NCBI RefSeq assembly: GCF_008831285.2
Contig: NC_045141.1
Coordinates: 20,146,848 to 20,210,847 of the forward strand
Direction: 5' to 3'
DNA length: 64,000 bases
Origin: Nymphaea colorata
Taxonomy: Eukaryota > Streptophyta > Magnoliopsida > Nymphaeales > Nymphaeaceae
The notes under the pieces are model-generated. The model was not told where the DNA came from and did not search any database. It saw nothing but the letters and a program-made list of their open reading frames with translations. The translations under genes were made by a program, and so were the position numbers. Numbering within the stretch: position 1 is the first letter of the stretch; the number at the start of each line of letters is the position of its first letter. Shown here piece after piece: positions 13,801 to 26,100 of the stretch.

Positions 13801-15770
13801 TTCTGTTGCTTCTCCTATATTTTATAAATAATTTATGGTTAGTTCTAAGAAAAATCCTAAAAAGCTTATAACTTCACAAATCTTCTCTTGTTCATTTTGT
13901 TTTCTAATTTTGGGACTTCCAAGCTTCTCCCAAGTCTTTCTGAAGGAAACCTTGATGAAAAGTAGTAACTGTGGACCATGCTAGATCATGGAACAATATA
14001 TCAAATGACAAGAGGAACAGGAATTTTTATCTAAATGTTTCTTTTCTTAATCATCAATCTTTTTGGACAAAGACATGATAACGAGTGCAGGATGTCTAGA
14101 ACAGAAATAAAATGGAAACATAATATCCTTCAGATGTACATCAATCATCACATGGTCCAAAAAAATATTCCTGGTACTGAATAATTGAAAAAATAACATA
14201 GGCACGAGAAACAATAACATAGGCATGATTAGCAAAAAAAATCATCAGACACTTCAGCAAACTCCGTGTATCGGGATATGATCAGCATCTAAACAATGCC
14301 AATCATTAGTTGGGGACAGTAATATAATTTCAAGTCAAATTGAATACTCAATGGGCAGTCCCACACTATAGCTGTCGTGTAGACTGGTTATTTCATTTTA
14401 GTCTGTTCTGCTAGACGTGCATCTTTTTCAGAGAAAAGAAACTCTGAATTTTTGACATGAAACAACTTGCTCACTGAAAGCAACATACTTTAATGCATGG
14501 TGAAAATGTAAATTATCTCAAGAATGTGTTTTACAAGGAAAGTCCTCTATAAGTAAAGAGTTATATGATGAAATTCATGTAGCACCAGAGAAGGATAGGT
14601 ACTTACTTTTTTCAGTAGTGGAACCCAGCCTGCAGTAATGTCTGCATTATAATTGGACAACATATTTTAGTAAAACTTGAAGGCAGGAAGCTCATTGCAA
14701 TCACATCCAATATCTTGCATGTGAAGAATAGACGAACTTTGCTGTTAAAAGAGTGATCCAAATCAGGATCCAAGTAAAGCTTAAGATGAAACCAATACCC
14801 ACTACTGCATGGAGTCTTTACTGTTGTGGTAGGACAATATGACCCCGCTGAACAGAACACATTACCACTGCTTCCAACATCAAGCCACTTATCTGCTCCA
14901 CCACATGAGTTAGTTGCTTTTCCAGGTGGCCACTGGTAACCGTATCTGTATTAATTATTGGCATTCACTGGTCGATCATTACAAGCATCCAATAGCAACA
15001 GTCAACAAGGAAAACTAACTGCAAGAAGAACAACAAACTTACGGATCACAAAGCCCTGTTGTTGTGTTGGGTTTGGCGAAGGGGCAATAAGCGCCTAAGG
15101 GACAAGCTTCAGCACACAAAAGAGAACAGGAAAATAGAAAAATCATATCAGGTGGTTGACATGAATACATCTAGCAAAACTCACATACTGCATAGGCTAG
15201 ATTATAGAGAACATATATAACAATAATAGATAAAAAAAAGTTTAGACTATTATAGTTGTACATAAAATCTGTAATCATAGCATGTCAACTATGTTGCTCC
15301 TTCCAAGAAAACGTACCCTATAGCTAAGTCACATACATGCGAAGTGCAGATGCAGCCATGCAGGTATCACAAGGTTGCATGTTTGTATGTACATGTGCAT
15401 GTCTTTATGTATGTATACACACACACACTGACTCACTCAAACTGAAAATAATTTTCTCTGCAACAAAAAAAGAAAAAAAATATAGGGAAGAAATACATGA
15501 GAATAGAAAAAGGAAAAAACAAAAGGCAGAAAGAAAAGAAAAACGGAAAGGTTGTCTCGTCCATCCTATCTCCCTGACATATGTCAAGTAGATAGGATGG
15601 AAGGTGACAAAAAGAAATTGAGTAAAAAGAAAAGAAGAAAAAGTTTCACCCTCCATCCCATCTCCCTGGCATGCATCAACAAGATGGAATGTAGGGGGTT
15701 CTCACTTCTCACTTCCTTCTTTCCTTCTATGTTCCTGAGACAACAGAGATGAAGAGAGGAGTCTATGGGC

Positions 15771-15820
<50 letters not shown>

Positions 15821-16831
15821 GTGTGTGTGCGTGTGTGTGTGTGTATGTGCATATGCAACATACTAAAGGAGTACCCACACAGCATCCTTTTGCATCAATA
15901 AGCGCACCGCCCAGATGTCATGTCCATGTGACACACGTCTAAACTTGTACCTATAAATGTGTTTCCTATTTCCTGATGGCTGACACTTACTGGTTTTCAC
16001 AACCAATTCATTGCACAGGAAAATCCAGGAAGCAAATTGTTGTATTGAGCCTTTGTCACATGGAATCAAATAAGGAAACATGATATATGTGTGTATGTGT
16101 GTGTGTGTGTGTGTACACTATTATTATCACATGCAAGCAAATAATGAAACAGGATAATATATATTAGAATTCACATACTCTCAATGATTGCCCCTTATTT
16201 TCCTTTTCTCATTATTGGTGTTCTGTATGCATCACTCAACACAGATCCAACACGCCTCACTTCAGGGCTTAGACAATACCAACAGTATTACAGGTTGTAC
16301 TTCCCTGACTGCAAAGGAAATTCTTCATATTTTCCCTCCTCTCAAAGGTAGCCCTACCAATCATAATATTGTCTTACTCTATCCATGTCATCAAATCCAC
16401 ATGTCCCTTCCATCCTAAAGCATTTTAGCTGATTAAACACATCTATTCAACCTTTAAAGTTCCATATTTTTTAGGCCTTATGGTTCCTAACTTCCTAAAA
16501 CATCAAAATCAGCATAGCAGCATGGGATATATCAAAGTCCAGAAGTACACAAAAATTCTAGACCTTAACCTTCAGCAAGGACTGAAATTAGCAAATACTT
16601 GCTAGGGTAGGTACACGGCATGATATGATCGTAATCTACCTCCAATATCTGAAGTGCAATTGGAGAAAAAAGGAAGGAAACAAAAAGGAGAATAAAGATA
16701 ACTAGCTGGAATTATTGACGACAAACATATAGGCATACACAGAAAATGCATGCATGTTAACGTATAAATATCTCACATGCACACACGCACACAGACACAG
16801 ACACAGGCACACACACACACACACACACATA

Positions 16832-16913
<82 letters not shown>

Positions 16914-19900
16914 CTACCAATATAAATTTCTGTTGACAAGGAGACTGCAAATAAAAAAAGAATGACAACATCAGCTATACAATAAAAGACAAAATTGAAT
17001 GACATGTACTCCAACAGAAACTTGACAGTCAGATTCTACCACTTGCAGCTACATTAAGTATTAGTTGTCAAAAACTGTGACTGTGGGATGAATAATATGA
17101 GAACAAGACATCTACCAACATATTCCACCATAAGGGAAAAGGTAGTCCACATAAACAGTAAACTCCATTTGACAGTAGTGTGTAACAATCTAAATAGGGA
17201 GCTCAGATACTCACGTATCATGCAGGTAAGGCCCCGAGGGCAGAAGAATCCTTCACAACAAGGCAAAGGATCACGAGTTCTAAAAGGTATCTCCTTAGAC
17301 TCATTGAGGTCAATTTCCCTATCTTCAGATAGAGTGCAAGCCCATCCAGGTTCACATCCTTGAGTCCAATCAGACAAGTTGCAGTTTTTATTTGGCTTGA
17401 AGCCATTACCTTCAGAGACGCTCCTTAAATAAAATTCTACTTCTATTGCAGTACAGACACGCTGTAAGGCATTTCCTGTTAAACAAAAACAGCAGCACCC
17501 ATAAATATTTGATTGAAAGAAGAAATGAAAATAGCAAAGAAAATTATTAATTGACTGTAACGCTTTCCCAAAGGAAAAACTCACCCTGACGTATTTCACA
17601 GAGACTGCTATACTGGAAAACCTACAGGAAGGAAAGCCTTTCTACTAATACTATGTTAAGTAAAACAGATGCAAAAGAAAGCTGCAACCTGCTACTAATT
17701 TCTACAAGGTTGACCCTGCATCCATCTCAATTCTCAAGCACACAGAATAAATTGTGCATCCTCCTGTCTCTATTGAATAGCTTTTTGTTATTTAGAAAAT
17801 GAAGCAGTTTGGATCTCCTAAAACTAACAGGATGTCACCAAAATACTTTTGCTAAATACCACTTGGAACAAGGTGGCCATGGTACTTGCTAGATCCATAA
17901 AGAATGAGTTTGTTCCTAAGGATTCAGTTCTACTTATATTAAGCTCATTGGTTGTTTCACAGGATTGGCATCTTGTTCTCCAATAAGATGCAGGGCGATA
18001 ACTCTCAGTAATGTTGGTCATAAGGTCTGCAATTATTTTACCTCCTCAGGACCTCAACATCAAAAGCCAGGGATTGATTTCCCAAAATAAGCAGAGTGGA
18101 ACCAGATGTGCCACTGAGGCAATATGTGAAGGTGGATATATCCAAATTCAGTGAATTTATGAGAGGTTATTACATTGTCAAACCCTGTTGAGAACCAGTC
18201 AGTACATGTCCATGAAACTACCTTTTGCATTAGAATGGAACAAGGTAGTGACAGCTATAACCGCCATCCCTCCATCTATATTCTGTTACTTCCAGAGAAT
18301 TTAATGATACTGCAGCATGGATAAATCAGGTGAAGCAGATATGCTGCTTTCAACATGTCCTTCTTTTATGCTAATGATTTTCCATATACTATGGTAATGT
18401 AATTAGTTCATGTGTTCAAGGCTTATTTCTATCCTAATTAGTTTTGATTTGATATTATAAGCAGCAATTATTTTCAGTTTTCACATCAGTCTGGACAGGC
18501 CTATCAAGAAAATCTCTGCTCCAGGCTCCAAGACCACAACCTAGGTAGATCACTTATCCATTCCAATGTTACATAGCAATATGAGTTGATTACTCTTTCT
18601 TTAAAGCATTCAACAAAATATCTATACGTCCATCTATCTTTCCCCAGGTGTTCCATAAACTCGGTGAAACAAAGCCCATTTGTTTAACAACTTTCCCTAT
18701 ATGTCCACCATTTTATTCCGTGGTTTCGGAGGCTTGGTTCTTAATCCTTAGTGGTGTTCCTCAATACTTGTTTCAAGCTTATGGTGCTTCAGTGCTTGAT
18801 CATTATCTGAACATGTCCCCATCCACTGATGCAGTTCAACAAGGTTATGTGTTGTTATCTCTCGAACGACCAAAATGACAATGAACCCAACTTCTCCCAC
18901 TCCTTTTAAAGCGTAGACAAGGCTATGATGACACAAGTTGAAGGTCTAAGATTGCGGTTATGCGAGAGGGGCACCATTTTCAGACATCAACCTAAGCAAC
19001 ACGCCACAACAACACAGGCACAAAAAGCTTCTCTGGTAAAACAGAGGACAAAGGTAAGTACGGGCGAAATTGCCCGAAGGAGCGAACTTCATCTGATGAC
19101 CACATGGATTTCAAGCATCCGAAAAATTAAATATGTAGGAATGAATCCCCAAGCGGCAGTAGCTTTCAAGGGAAACGACTGCGAAACTGAATTACGTATA
19201 CTTGTACAGTTTAAACTGTCCAAATTAGAGATTCAGCATCTTCATTTCTCGGAATTTATTCTACTCATGTTTCACCGTCGTACCCCTCGAAAAAAGGATA
19301 GCACAATCCAACTCCCGGAATTTTACAATTTAATTTGCAAAAAGACTTCGTACCTTTAGTATACTCGAAGCAAGACCCCAAAAAGGATGCATTTGACGAA
19401 AAATTGAACGCGCCATCCCAATCACTTCGGCTGCAGAAAACAAAGGAAGAAAATAATGAATCAAGGACTAGACCATCAGTGCTCAACTCCCCCAAAAACT
19501 TTTCGTATAATATCTGAACCTTCACTGGAAGCAATATTGATGCTAAAAAAGCGAACGGAAACAAGTTAATCCTTTGAAAACGGCGATAAAGGAAGCTATA
19601 AATTAGCATAACATATCAAGAAAAACCAATCGAGATTCTACAAACAACTCAGAAACAGCACTTTAAGCATGAGAAGGTGAATACTGTATGGAATCAGTGA
19701 ATCTGGAACTCCGTATCCGTCCATGGGACGACTTTGCGCGAATGTTGTCGAAGAACAAAATGTAACTAAGAGTAAAACATGCCGGAATAATCAAAGTTCA
19801 AGAACTAAGCAACAAGGATCCTCAAAAGCACATACGGATCCAAGATGCAGAAGTCCAACTTCCTGGCAGAATTGGAAGCGATAAGGCTGTCCGTAAGGTT

Positions 19901-20068
19901 GTTGAGGCGGCTGCGGAGCATCTGGACGGCAGTCGAAACGACCAGGGGATTCGACCAACCCGAGCTACCGTCGTCCTGCGATCGAACGAAAGGGGGCCAT
20001 ATCGTGAAGAATAAAAGCAACAAAAATGCGGAGACCGTCCGAAAAGATCCAAGCGCACTGTCGCTCAT
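2305..20068 (-). CDS. ABCG28-like: ABC transporter G family member, ABCG24/ABCG28-like half-transporter (14 exons, 1108 aa)
   Basis: Exons in transcript order: 20068-19836, 19430-19354, 17475-17215, 15106-15043, 14945-14799, 14641-14607, 12130-12057, 11879-10966, 9776-9480, 7777-7283, 4445-4297, 3734-3445, 3358-3225, 2461-2305 (TAA). Every junction is GT-AG and in phase; the sum is 3327 nt, 1108 aa, close to the roughly 1100 aa of Arabidopsis ABCG24/28. The order is signal peptide (about 10-30), Cys-rich extracellular region (exons 3-7, e.g. [14 protein letters not shown]), one membrane segment (LSTLLLIIY, about 300), a basic linker, then the nucleotide-binding domain: Walker [10 protein letters not shown] 534-542, Q-loop FVPQDD 578-583, signature ISGGQ 641-645, Walker B LLILDEP 661-667, switch His 698. 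The C-terminal ABC2-type membrane domain starts near 866. All ATPase motifs are intact. From the family, Arabidopsis ABCG28 acts in pollen-tube tip growth; substrate and tissue here are unknown. Small exons and kilobase introns explain why no long open frame covers the gene. Confidence 0.95.
5066..5470. repeat. AT-rich insertion with imperfect terminal inverted repeats, in an ABCG intron
   Basis: A 405-bp AT-rich block lies in the intron between ABCG exons 10 and 11. Its ends, GCGACAAGTATCG and the complement of CAATATTTGTGGC, match at about 10 of 13 positions. The flanks TGTAGGTTTCATCCATA (5049-5065) and TGTAACTTTCATCTATA (5471-5487) agree at 14 of 17 positions and look like an aged target duplication. 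It has no coding capacity. A related end (GTCACAAATATTG) occurs near 31966 in a UCH3 intron. The transposon class is not clear. Confidence 0.4.
7843..7899. repeat. (GT)n(GA)n compound microsatellite
   Basis: About 12 GT units pass directly into about 16 GA units with one interruption. It lies in the ABCG intron between exons 9 and 10, just upstream (in transcript sense) of the exon 10 acceptor at 7778. Confidence 0.9.
15560..15601. repeat. Short perfect-stem inverted repeat in an ABCG intron
   Basis: TCCATCCTATCT and AGATAGGATGGA form a 12-bp stem around a core containing the palindrome TGACATATGTCA. A degraded version of the same motif (CCATCCCATCTCCCTGGCATGC) follows near 15653-15676. It lies in the large intron between ABCG exons 3 and 4. 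No function is assigned. Confidence 0.5.
15774..15844. repeat. (TC)n then (GT)n microsatellite
   Basis: An uninterrupted 45-bp TC tract is followed by a GT tract with two interruptions, inside the ABCG intron between exons 3 and 4. Confidence 0.95.
16808..16910. repeat. (CA)n then (AT)38 microsatellite
   Basis: A CA tract is followed by 76 bp of pure AT in the ABCG intron between exons 3 and 4. Tyr/Ile-repeat open frames over this tract on both strands are artefacts. Confidence 0.97.
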
Positions 20069-20204
20069 GGCGATCGCGGCAAGCTAAAACTTCCAGAATC
20101 CGCGAACTTGTTTCAGGCGAAAGGAAGGGAAGGAGAAAAACCACGACGGGATCGGAGGGGCGACGGACCGGAGACCACGGGAGGGTAGGCTGACTCGCGC
20201 AGAC

Positions 20205-20213
20205 ATTTTTATA
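20205..20213 (-). promoter_or_regulatory. TATA box of the ABCG gene
   Basis: TATAAAAAT on the minus strand lies 137 bp upstream of the ATG at 20068. Initiation about 30 bp downstream would give a leader of about 105-110 nt that is CT-rich and GC-richer than the flanks. There is no competing TATA-like motif between it and the ATG. Confidence 0.6.
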
Positions 20214-23200
20214 CTGGGAGGAGGAGGAAGACGGGGAAGAAGCATGCAGCCGCCTCTAGATAGAGGAGGGGAGGGAAAAATTCTGGCGCGGGCTCAGAGA
20301 GTCAGAAGGGCCAACGGCAACAACGTGGGGCCCATCCAACTATTGACTTACATAAATACCCTCTACGAGTAATCATCTGGTGTTCCCGCAACGCGCTTTA
20401 AATAAGTCGTTCAGTTCACAACTGGCTCCGCTTATGAGCTGACGCAGTTGGTGAATAATTTCCCAAAAGTCTCTCCTCTTTTAACCAGTTTGATGGCACA
20501 TAAAATATCATAATGGTAAATTTGTCATGGAAAAAATTTTATGGTAAAAACACTAAATTGAGAGTGTCCGACTTTTTTTGTATTTATTTTAGCGGGCTAA
20601 ATTTTCTTGTGTTTGATTTGAAAATAAAAAGCTGAGCAAAAACTGGCAAGTTAAACTTCTTGATGCGTGTGTTTAATATTTTACATTTCAGTAAAAAAGA
20701 ACGACAAGTTAAACAATAGCTTCTGTACCTATTAACTAAAAACGCCATAGTCATTCAACTAAAAGTTAAGTGCCTCTTTTTGAAAATTTTCTCCATAATT
20801 CGGGTTCAAGTGATTGATTACGAGTATAGTCACAATGCAACAATGACAATTATCATAGTTGTTATTATTATTTTTGTTGTCGTTCTTGCTTTTTTTGTTG
20901 ATAATTTGGTTTATACTTTACATTTTGTTCGTTATGAAAGCTCTCGTTTGTTTAAGTAAAATATCACTAAGTTTCTCAAACGTATATTGATTTGTGGAAA
21001 ATACGTGCGCTGTACAATTTGCTAAGTTTTATTTTCTTGTTTGTTTTCTTAATAAACTTTGTGATTCCAAAATCCTGCTGGTATGTATGCATAATCAACC
21101 TGATTGAACTTCTAAAATGACCGGACACTGCGTTCCTCCAAACCACAAACATTTGTAGCTTGACCATAACTACACGTTTAACGAGCAATTAAGACATTTC
21201 AAATTTTCTAGATGTGTTTGGACGAGCGAAATTTCACATGCATGTGCATTTCTAAGTCAAACATAACGTTGAATTTATTTTGAAAAATTTATGTTTAAAA
21301 TCATGACATTTACCGATAAAAAAATACATATTTAGGAAGGTGTCTAATAATAAAAACATTGTGGTTTTGCGACAATAATATTGTATTTTTTTGTCATATC
21401 AAGACTGTATAGTCGCGTTAATCCTCCTCATAGCAATATTTATGATGATGTAAAAAACAATGTAGTTTGTTCTCAATCACGTACCTTAAGTAAACATGTT
21501 AAAAAACACAATGTTCATGTTCTTCTTAATAGTTGTCCTCAAGAAGTTTTTTTTTTATTTATTTTATTTTTTACACAATAATAAAGTTGTCCTGAATTTC
21601 TTTTGGGACTATTATATGCCCCATTAAGCTTGAACTGCTCCTGGTATATTCTTCGAATATTTTAAGCCCCAAAGGTTATTTTTATCAATAAAGAAACACG
21701 GTCTCATTTATAGCTCAATTTAAAAAACGGGCCTCATTGAAAGCAAGTATGTGTTCAAACTTTTTAAACAGGACGGTCAAATATGATTCATTTAATTTGT
21801 GAGGAATTTTGCACGTAAACTCGCTTATTTCACGTTATCAACTTTCATTTTCAGGATTTAGCCATTAGACTTGTTCAAAGTGGACCACCTGCCAGGGACC
21901 AACATCCAAGTATTGTTATAAAATAAATTAAAAATTTTATACACATTCATTATTTTGAACTTTGCTGCAAAAGGAAAAAGTTAGGTGCATATCCAGCCAT
22001 CCTTTCAAAAGGTGGAGTTTGCGTTTACTTATTCAATGGTCAAATCAGTTATGCGATAATTTAAAACGCAAGTTTTTTTTCGTAAAAGAAAGTCTATATA
22101 TATATATATATCTTTTATTAAAAAACCAATCCTCAAATTGGTAGCGAATAAAAAATTTACCCTCTAAATATAACGTGGAATGCATCCTTAGCTTTGTTAA
22201 TACAATTCCTCTTTCCTTAATAAATTTCTAGCGTTGATAAAGAAAAAAATGTTCCTATCAATTAAAAAACCAACTAATATAGTTACAGTCAATTGCACGT
22301 TCATATCGTCAAATATAGTTAAGAAGGCCAAAAGTAAATTAATGAACTTGAAATTTGTAAATTTCGAAGGAATTTTCAGTCCTTTTCCAGAGTAGCACTA
22401 GCTTTAGTTGGAAACAACTCCAGGTTAACTGGAAAATTACAGCATTTGATCGATAATGCAAAAACTTAAATGCGTTATTAACAGTATCGAATATAAGTAT
22501 GTTATTATTATTTTTATTTTTAACTTGTGTCTACTTGTTGAATCTCAAATCATGCAAATTAGGGTTGGCGGTTGATGTAAAAAAGAAAAAAAAGATCACC
22601 AACAATACTTGCAGCAAATAACATGGGGGACGGTTCAATACATCAAAAGGACCAAGTTTCCGGGAGCAAAGAGAGAACACTTCCCCCATATATATATTTT
22701 TTGGCATAAAGGCTTAGGGTTGCGTCTACTTACATGGGGCAGTCGACACCTAAGGAAATCGAAATTAGACTTAGTAGCAAAGTCAAATTCTTTTTTTTTT
22801 TATTAAGGAGCACTAGTTATATAATTTAAAATTTTCAAAGACCATCTGACTGTAAATAAATAAGACAAATTATTATAGAGTTTCAATACAAAAATCAATA
22901 TTTTTGTGGGGTGCCATGTTCACACATCCCTCCACCCCTGAATTAGAGATCAGCTAGCTATCGGTGGTGGGTTCAACAAACTATAGCCCAATTGAAGCCA
23001 AGGACGATGAAAGTCAAATGTGTGTGCCGACCGCGTTTTGGTAATTATAGAAAAGGCAATGTCTTTTTCTAATTCTTTTTTCGGGTCCTCACAACAAACT
23101 TTTCTTTTTCCATTAACCAGAATATTTTCATCATTAGACATACTGACGCATGAAAAATTCATACAATACGGAATACATAACGATCTTCGAGATTTTATAA

Positions 23201-24244
23201 AAAAAAAAAAAAAAAAAACACTAAACGAGGGACTTTCTGTGCCGCTTTGAGGTCCTTATATACGTGAGTGCCGAGCCCACGCAATCGCTGCTCAGGGAAT
23301 GGTTGAGAGTGAGAATCTCGCGGACCTGAAGAAGGGGAAGTTAGATGTTACCTCATCTTGTTTCATATGAGGTCAGTTATTTAATATCTGTCTGTAACGG
23401 TAATACGACAAAAATAGCCTGACATTTATAGGGAAAAACTATGCGTCTGTTTGAAAATGTTAAATATTCCACTAACCACAAAAAAGTCATGAAAAGTGAA
23501 ATATGTTCAAAAAGCTAGGTGGGTGCACTCTTGGACATTTCCTAAGATCATGACCGATAGAGATTACTCTGCAAAAGGTAATCAAATGAAATTTATGTAA
23601 ACATGTCAAACGCACGATATAAATTGGTTTAACATAGTCTTATTAAAGATTTCTTATGCTATGACATATTTTCAAAGAATTGGAATCTTGTTTTCTAACC
23701 TATGAAGTTTTGATAGATCGTGAGCTACCGATTTTTTCTTATCGGTCCCAACTTTCTTTTTCTACTAAAGTTTGCGTGTTTGGAAGTCTCTGGATCTCAA
23801 ATTATGGAACTATAGATTTGAGGTGCATGTTGAGGGCCTAAAACATAGATCTGCGGTCCGTCCAGACGGCGGGCGAGATCTCTCACTCCGACGCGACGCG
23901 AGGGAATCAGTAAAAAGCAAGAGACGGGTTTCGATTTGAAAAACGGCGTAAGCTCAAAATTATTTTGCATTGTGGTCATTAAAGAAGAGATCGGTACTTA
24001 ATTAATGGAGAAGGTGGAAGTCGTGGTCAGAGATGGAAGTGCGAAGGTTTCGTTTATTAATTCGTTGTCTCATTCCAACACCAAAGACGTGCGTGCATGC
24101 ACGGGTCCAGTCACCTTTCGTGTGGGCACCTCGGTGGGCATTAATCCATGGAACGACCCGCAAAAAGACAAAAGGCACTTGACATTTTACTGCTTAGGGG
24201 CCCGTAATGCGTTGCGGTTCGACTTGGTAGGGGGCTATTTGTAT

Positions 24245-24451
24245 ACTATATAGCGGAGCTAACAAATTTTATCAAATTTAATTGAGTTTGATGCCTATAG
24301 GGCATTGACATGATTTTGGTGTGGACATTATATTTGGTTGAATCCAAATGAAGTCCTCTCGTAATCGTAATAAAGGTTTTCAATGACTGGTGTTGGCTGG
24401 CATGGGCAGTGGCTCATGCCAGCCCGCACCTAGCTCCGCTACTTCTATAGT
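24245..24451. mobile_element. Short TIR element (MITE-like), 207 bp
   Basis: The left end ACTATATAGCGGAGCTA and the inverted right end TAGCTCCGCTACTTCTATAGT share ACTATA and TAGCGGAGCTA, with a 4-nt gap in one copy. Near the right end a perfect 10-bp stem GGCTGGCATG / CATGCCAGCC (24395-24424) encloses a 10-nt loop. It has no coding capacity. The structure is that of a non-autonomous DNA transposon; the superfamily is not determined because no clean target duplication is visible. Confidence 0.5.
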
Positions 24452-24797
24452 ATAAAGGAGTTGGGTTAATGGTGTAAGTTGAAAATTGTGGAGATCTCGC
24501 TCTTTGGTACCAATAGAGCTTTACATCATAGGGACAAGGGAAAGCAGGGACACTTATTAATCATCCTACTCACTCACCCGAAAGAAATTTATATTAGATA
24601 AAAAAAAACCTTGTTCTTTTCAAGGTACATGTAATATATTTTAACATTATATAAATCACAACATCAATCAAATGGGCGGGACTGTTGATTCAATGACTCG
24701 GCTGATCGAATTGCTCAATCGGCAAAAGACATCAGCTGATTACCCCAATTTTGGTGGTTTTTCGTTTTTCTTCTGCACGTATGTTTTTGCTGTATGT

Positions 24798-24865
24798 TTT
24801 GTCTTCAGAAAAATATGTAGGGATTAAATAATTTGTCTTCAGAAAAATATGTAGGGATTAAATAA
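24798..24865. repeat. 34-bp tandem duplication
   Basis: Two exact adjacent copies of a 34-bp unit beginning TTTGTCTTCAGAAAAATATG, in intergenic DNA. Confidence 0.9.
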
Positions 24866-26100
24866 AGCCTAGCTGTTTAAAGAAAAGGAGGCCATGAGCG
24901 AAATTTTGAAATATTCTATATTTATTGTGATTGCTGTTTCAAATGGGGTGTGTGTGGACAAGTAGGCGGCGGGGAAGTTCCAAACGGCCCGAAACGAAGA
25001 CATGATGGCAAAGATTCGTTCTAAAATCATTCCGCAGGCAGCTTCGGAAGTGGATCGATTTTGGAGGAAAATTTTATCCTTTCATACTTGTTTCTATAAC
25101 GGGAAGATTTCAACAATCGGCTGCTAATCTTTCCTTTTTTCTCATTCAATTATGGTGTGTCTCTTGCGTAGGCCTCGTCCACTTGGTAAGGTCAGCTTCA
25201 AGTGGGAAACCTTTTTTAGTGAGGAGGATAAGCTTCGACCACGGAAAGGGTAAGCCATGGCGGAATGAAGACTTGGCACCTACGTGGGCGAAAAGGGTCG
25301 CTTTCTCCCAAATCTAGTGAAAGGAGAATCATGGAGGAGATACCTGTGCTGGAAGTGCGATCCTATCTAAGGATCAACAAACTGCACTCCCCGTTAGTAG
25401 AATGAAAACTTCCAATCTCAGAAAAGAGCTGTTTACGAAAGAAAAAGAATTCTCTAAGGAAGCACCGGAGTCGTCTCCCTCGCCCCTCTTATGGGCTTGC
25501 TGGCAGAAAAGCAGCAAAGATTAATTGGTGCTTCTCACGGGTTTTGAATACGGTGCTGTTTTTGGTATTCAAGTATCTTTTTCTGGTTCGCCTTTTGAAG
25601 CTGTCTTCCCCGCATAAATAGTTGTCAGCAGAAAAAGACAATGCCTGTACCGGCCTTTTACTATTTTGTCAAGATAATCTATTCATCTGTGTGGCTTAGA
25701 AAAAGACTGACCAACTGACAGTCAATTTTTAGCACCCTCCGATTTTTTTTTTTTTTTTTTTACTTTGCAGCAACTTGTCCTTCAGCATATGTGAATTGTT
25801 TTCTGCAATCATGGGAGCAGCAGCTTATTCCAGGTTAGTCATTCTTGCAACTTGAATCTGATGCCTCACTTTCCTTAGCTCGAGTGTTTTGCCTAGCTGG
25901 GAACGATAATGGTACCTAGTTATTGATCAAATAGATGATTGCGTCAGATTTTAAGCCGAGAGAAGACAAATCGCTATAATCCACAAATGAAAACAGGCCA
26001 CAGTGCGTTGCTGATCCACAATCAACCATTGGCAACACGTCGTGACAAGTCCAGCTTCATGGAACGATTTTCTTCTCTTTAACAATGCGAACCTAATTGA

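Larger units (their letters stand above)
20214..26100. other. Intergenic spacer, no supported gene
   Basis: This AT-rich spacer is upstream of the ABCG gene. Open frames here (up to about 82 codons, e.g. 24005-24253) show no recognisable domain or splice context and are not called. It contains a short TIR element (24245-24451), a 34-bp tandem duplication (24798-24865) and a more GC-balanced stretch at about 25140-25640 resembling organelle-derived DNA. Poly-A/T tracts occur near 23200 and 25743. Confidence 0.5.

Noticed and set aside
16702-17014. Tyr/Ile- and Val-repeat open frames
   Set aside because: They are translations of the (CA)n/(AT)n microsatellite.
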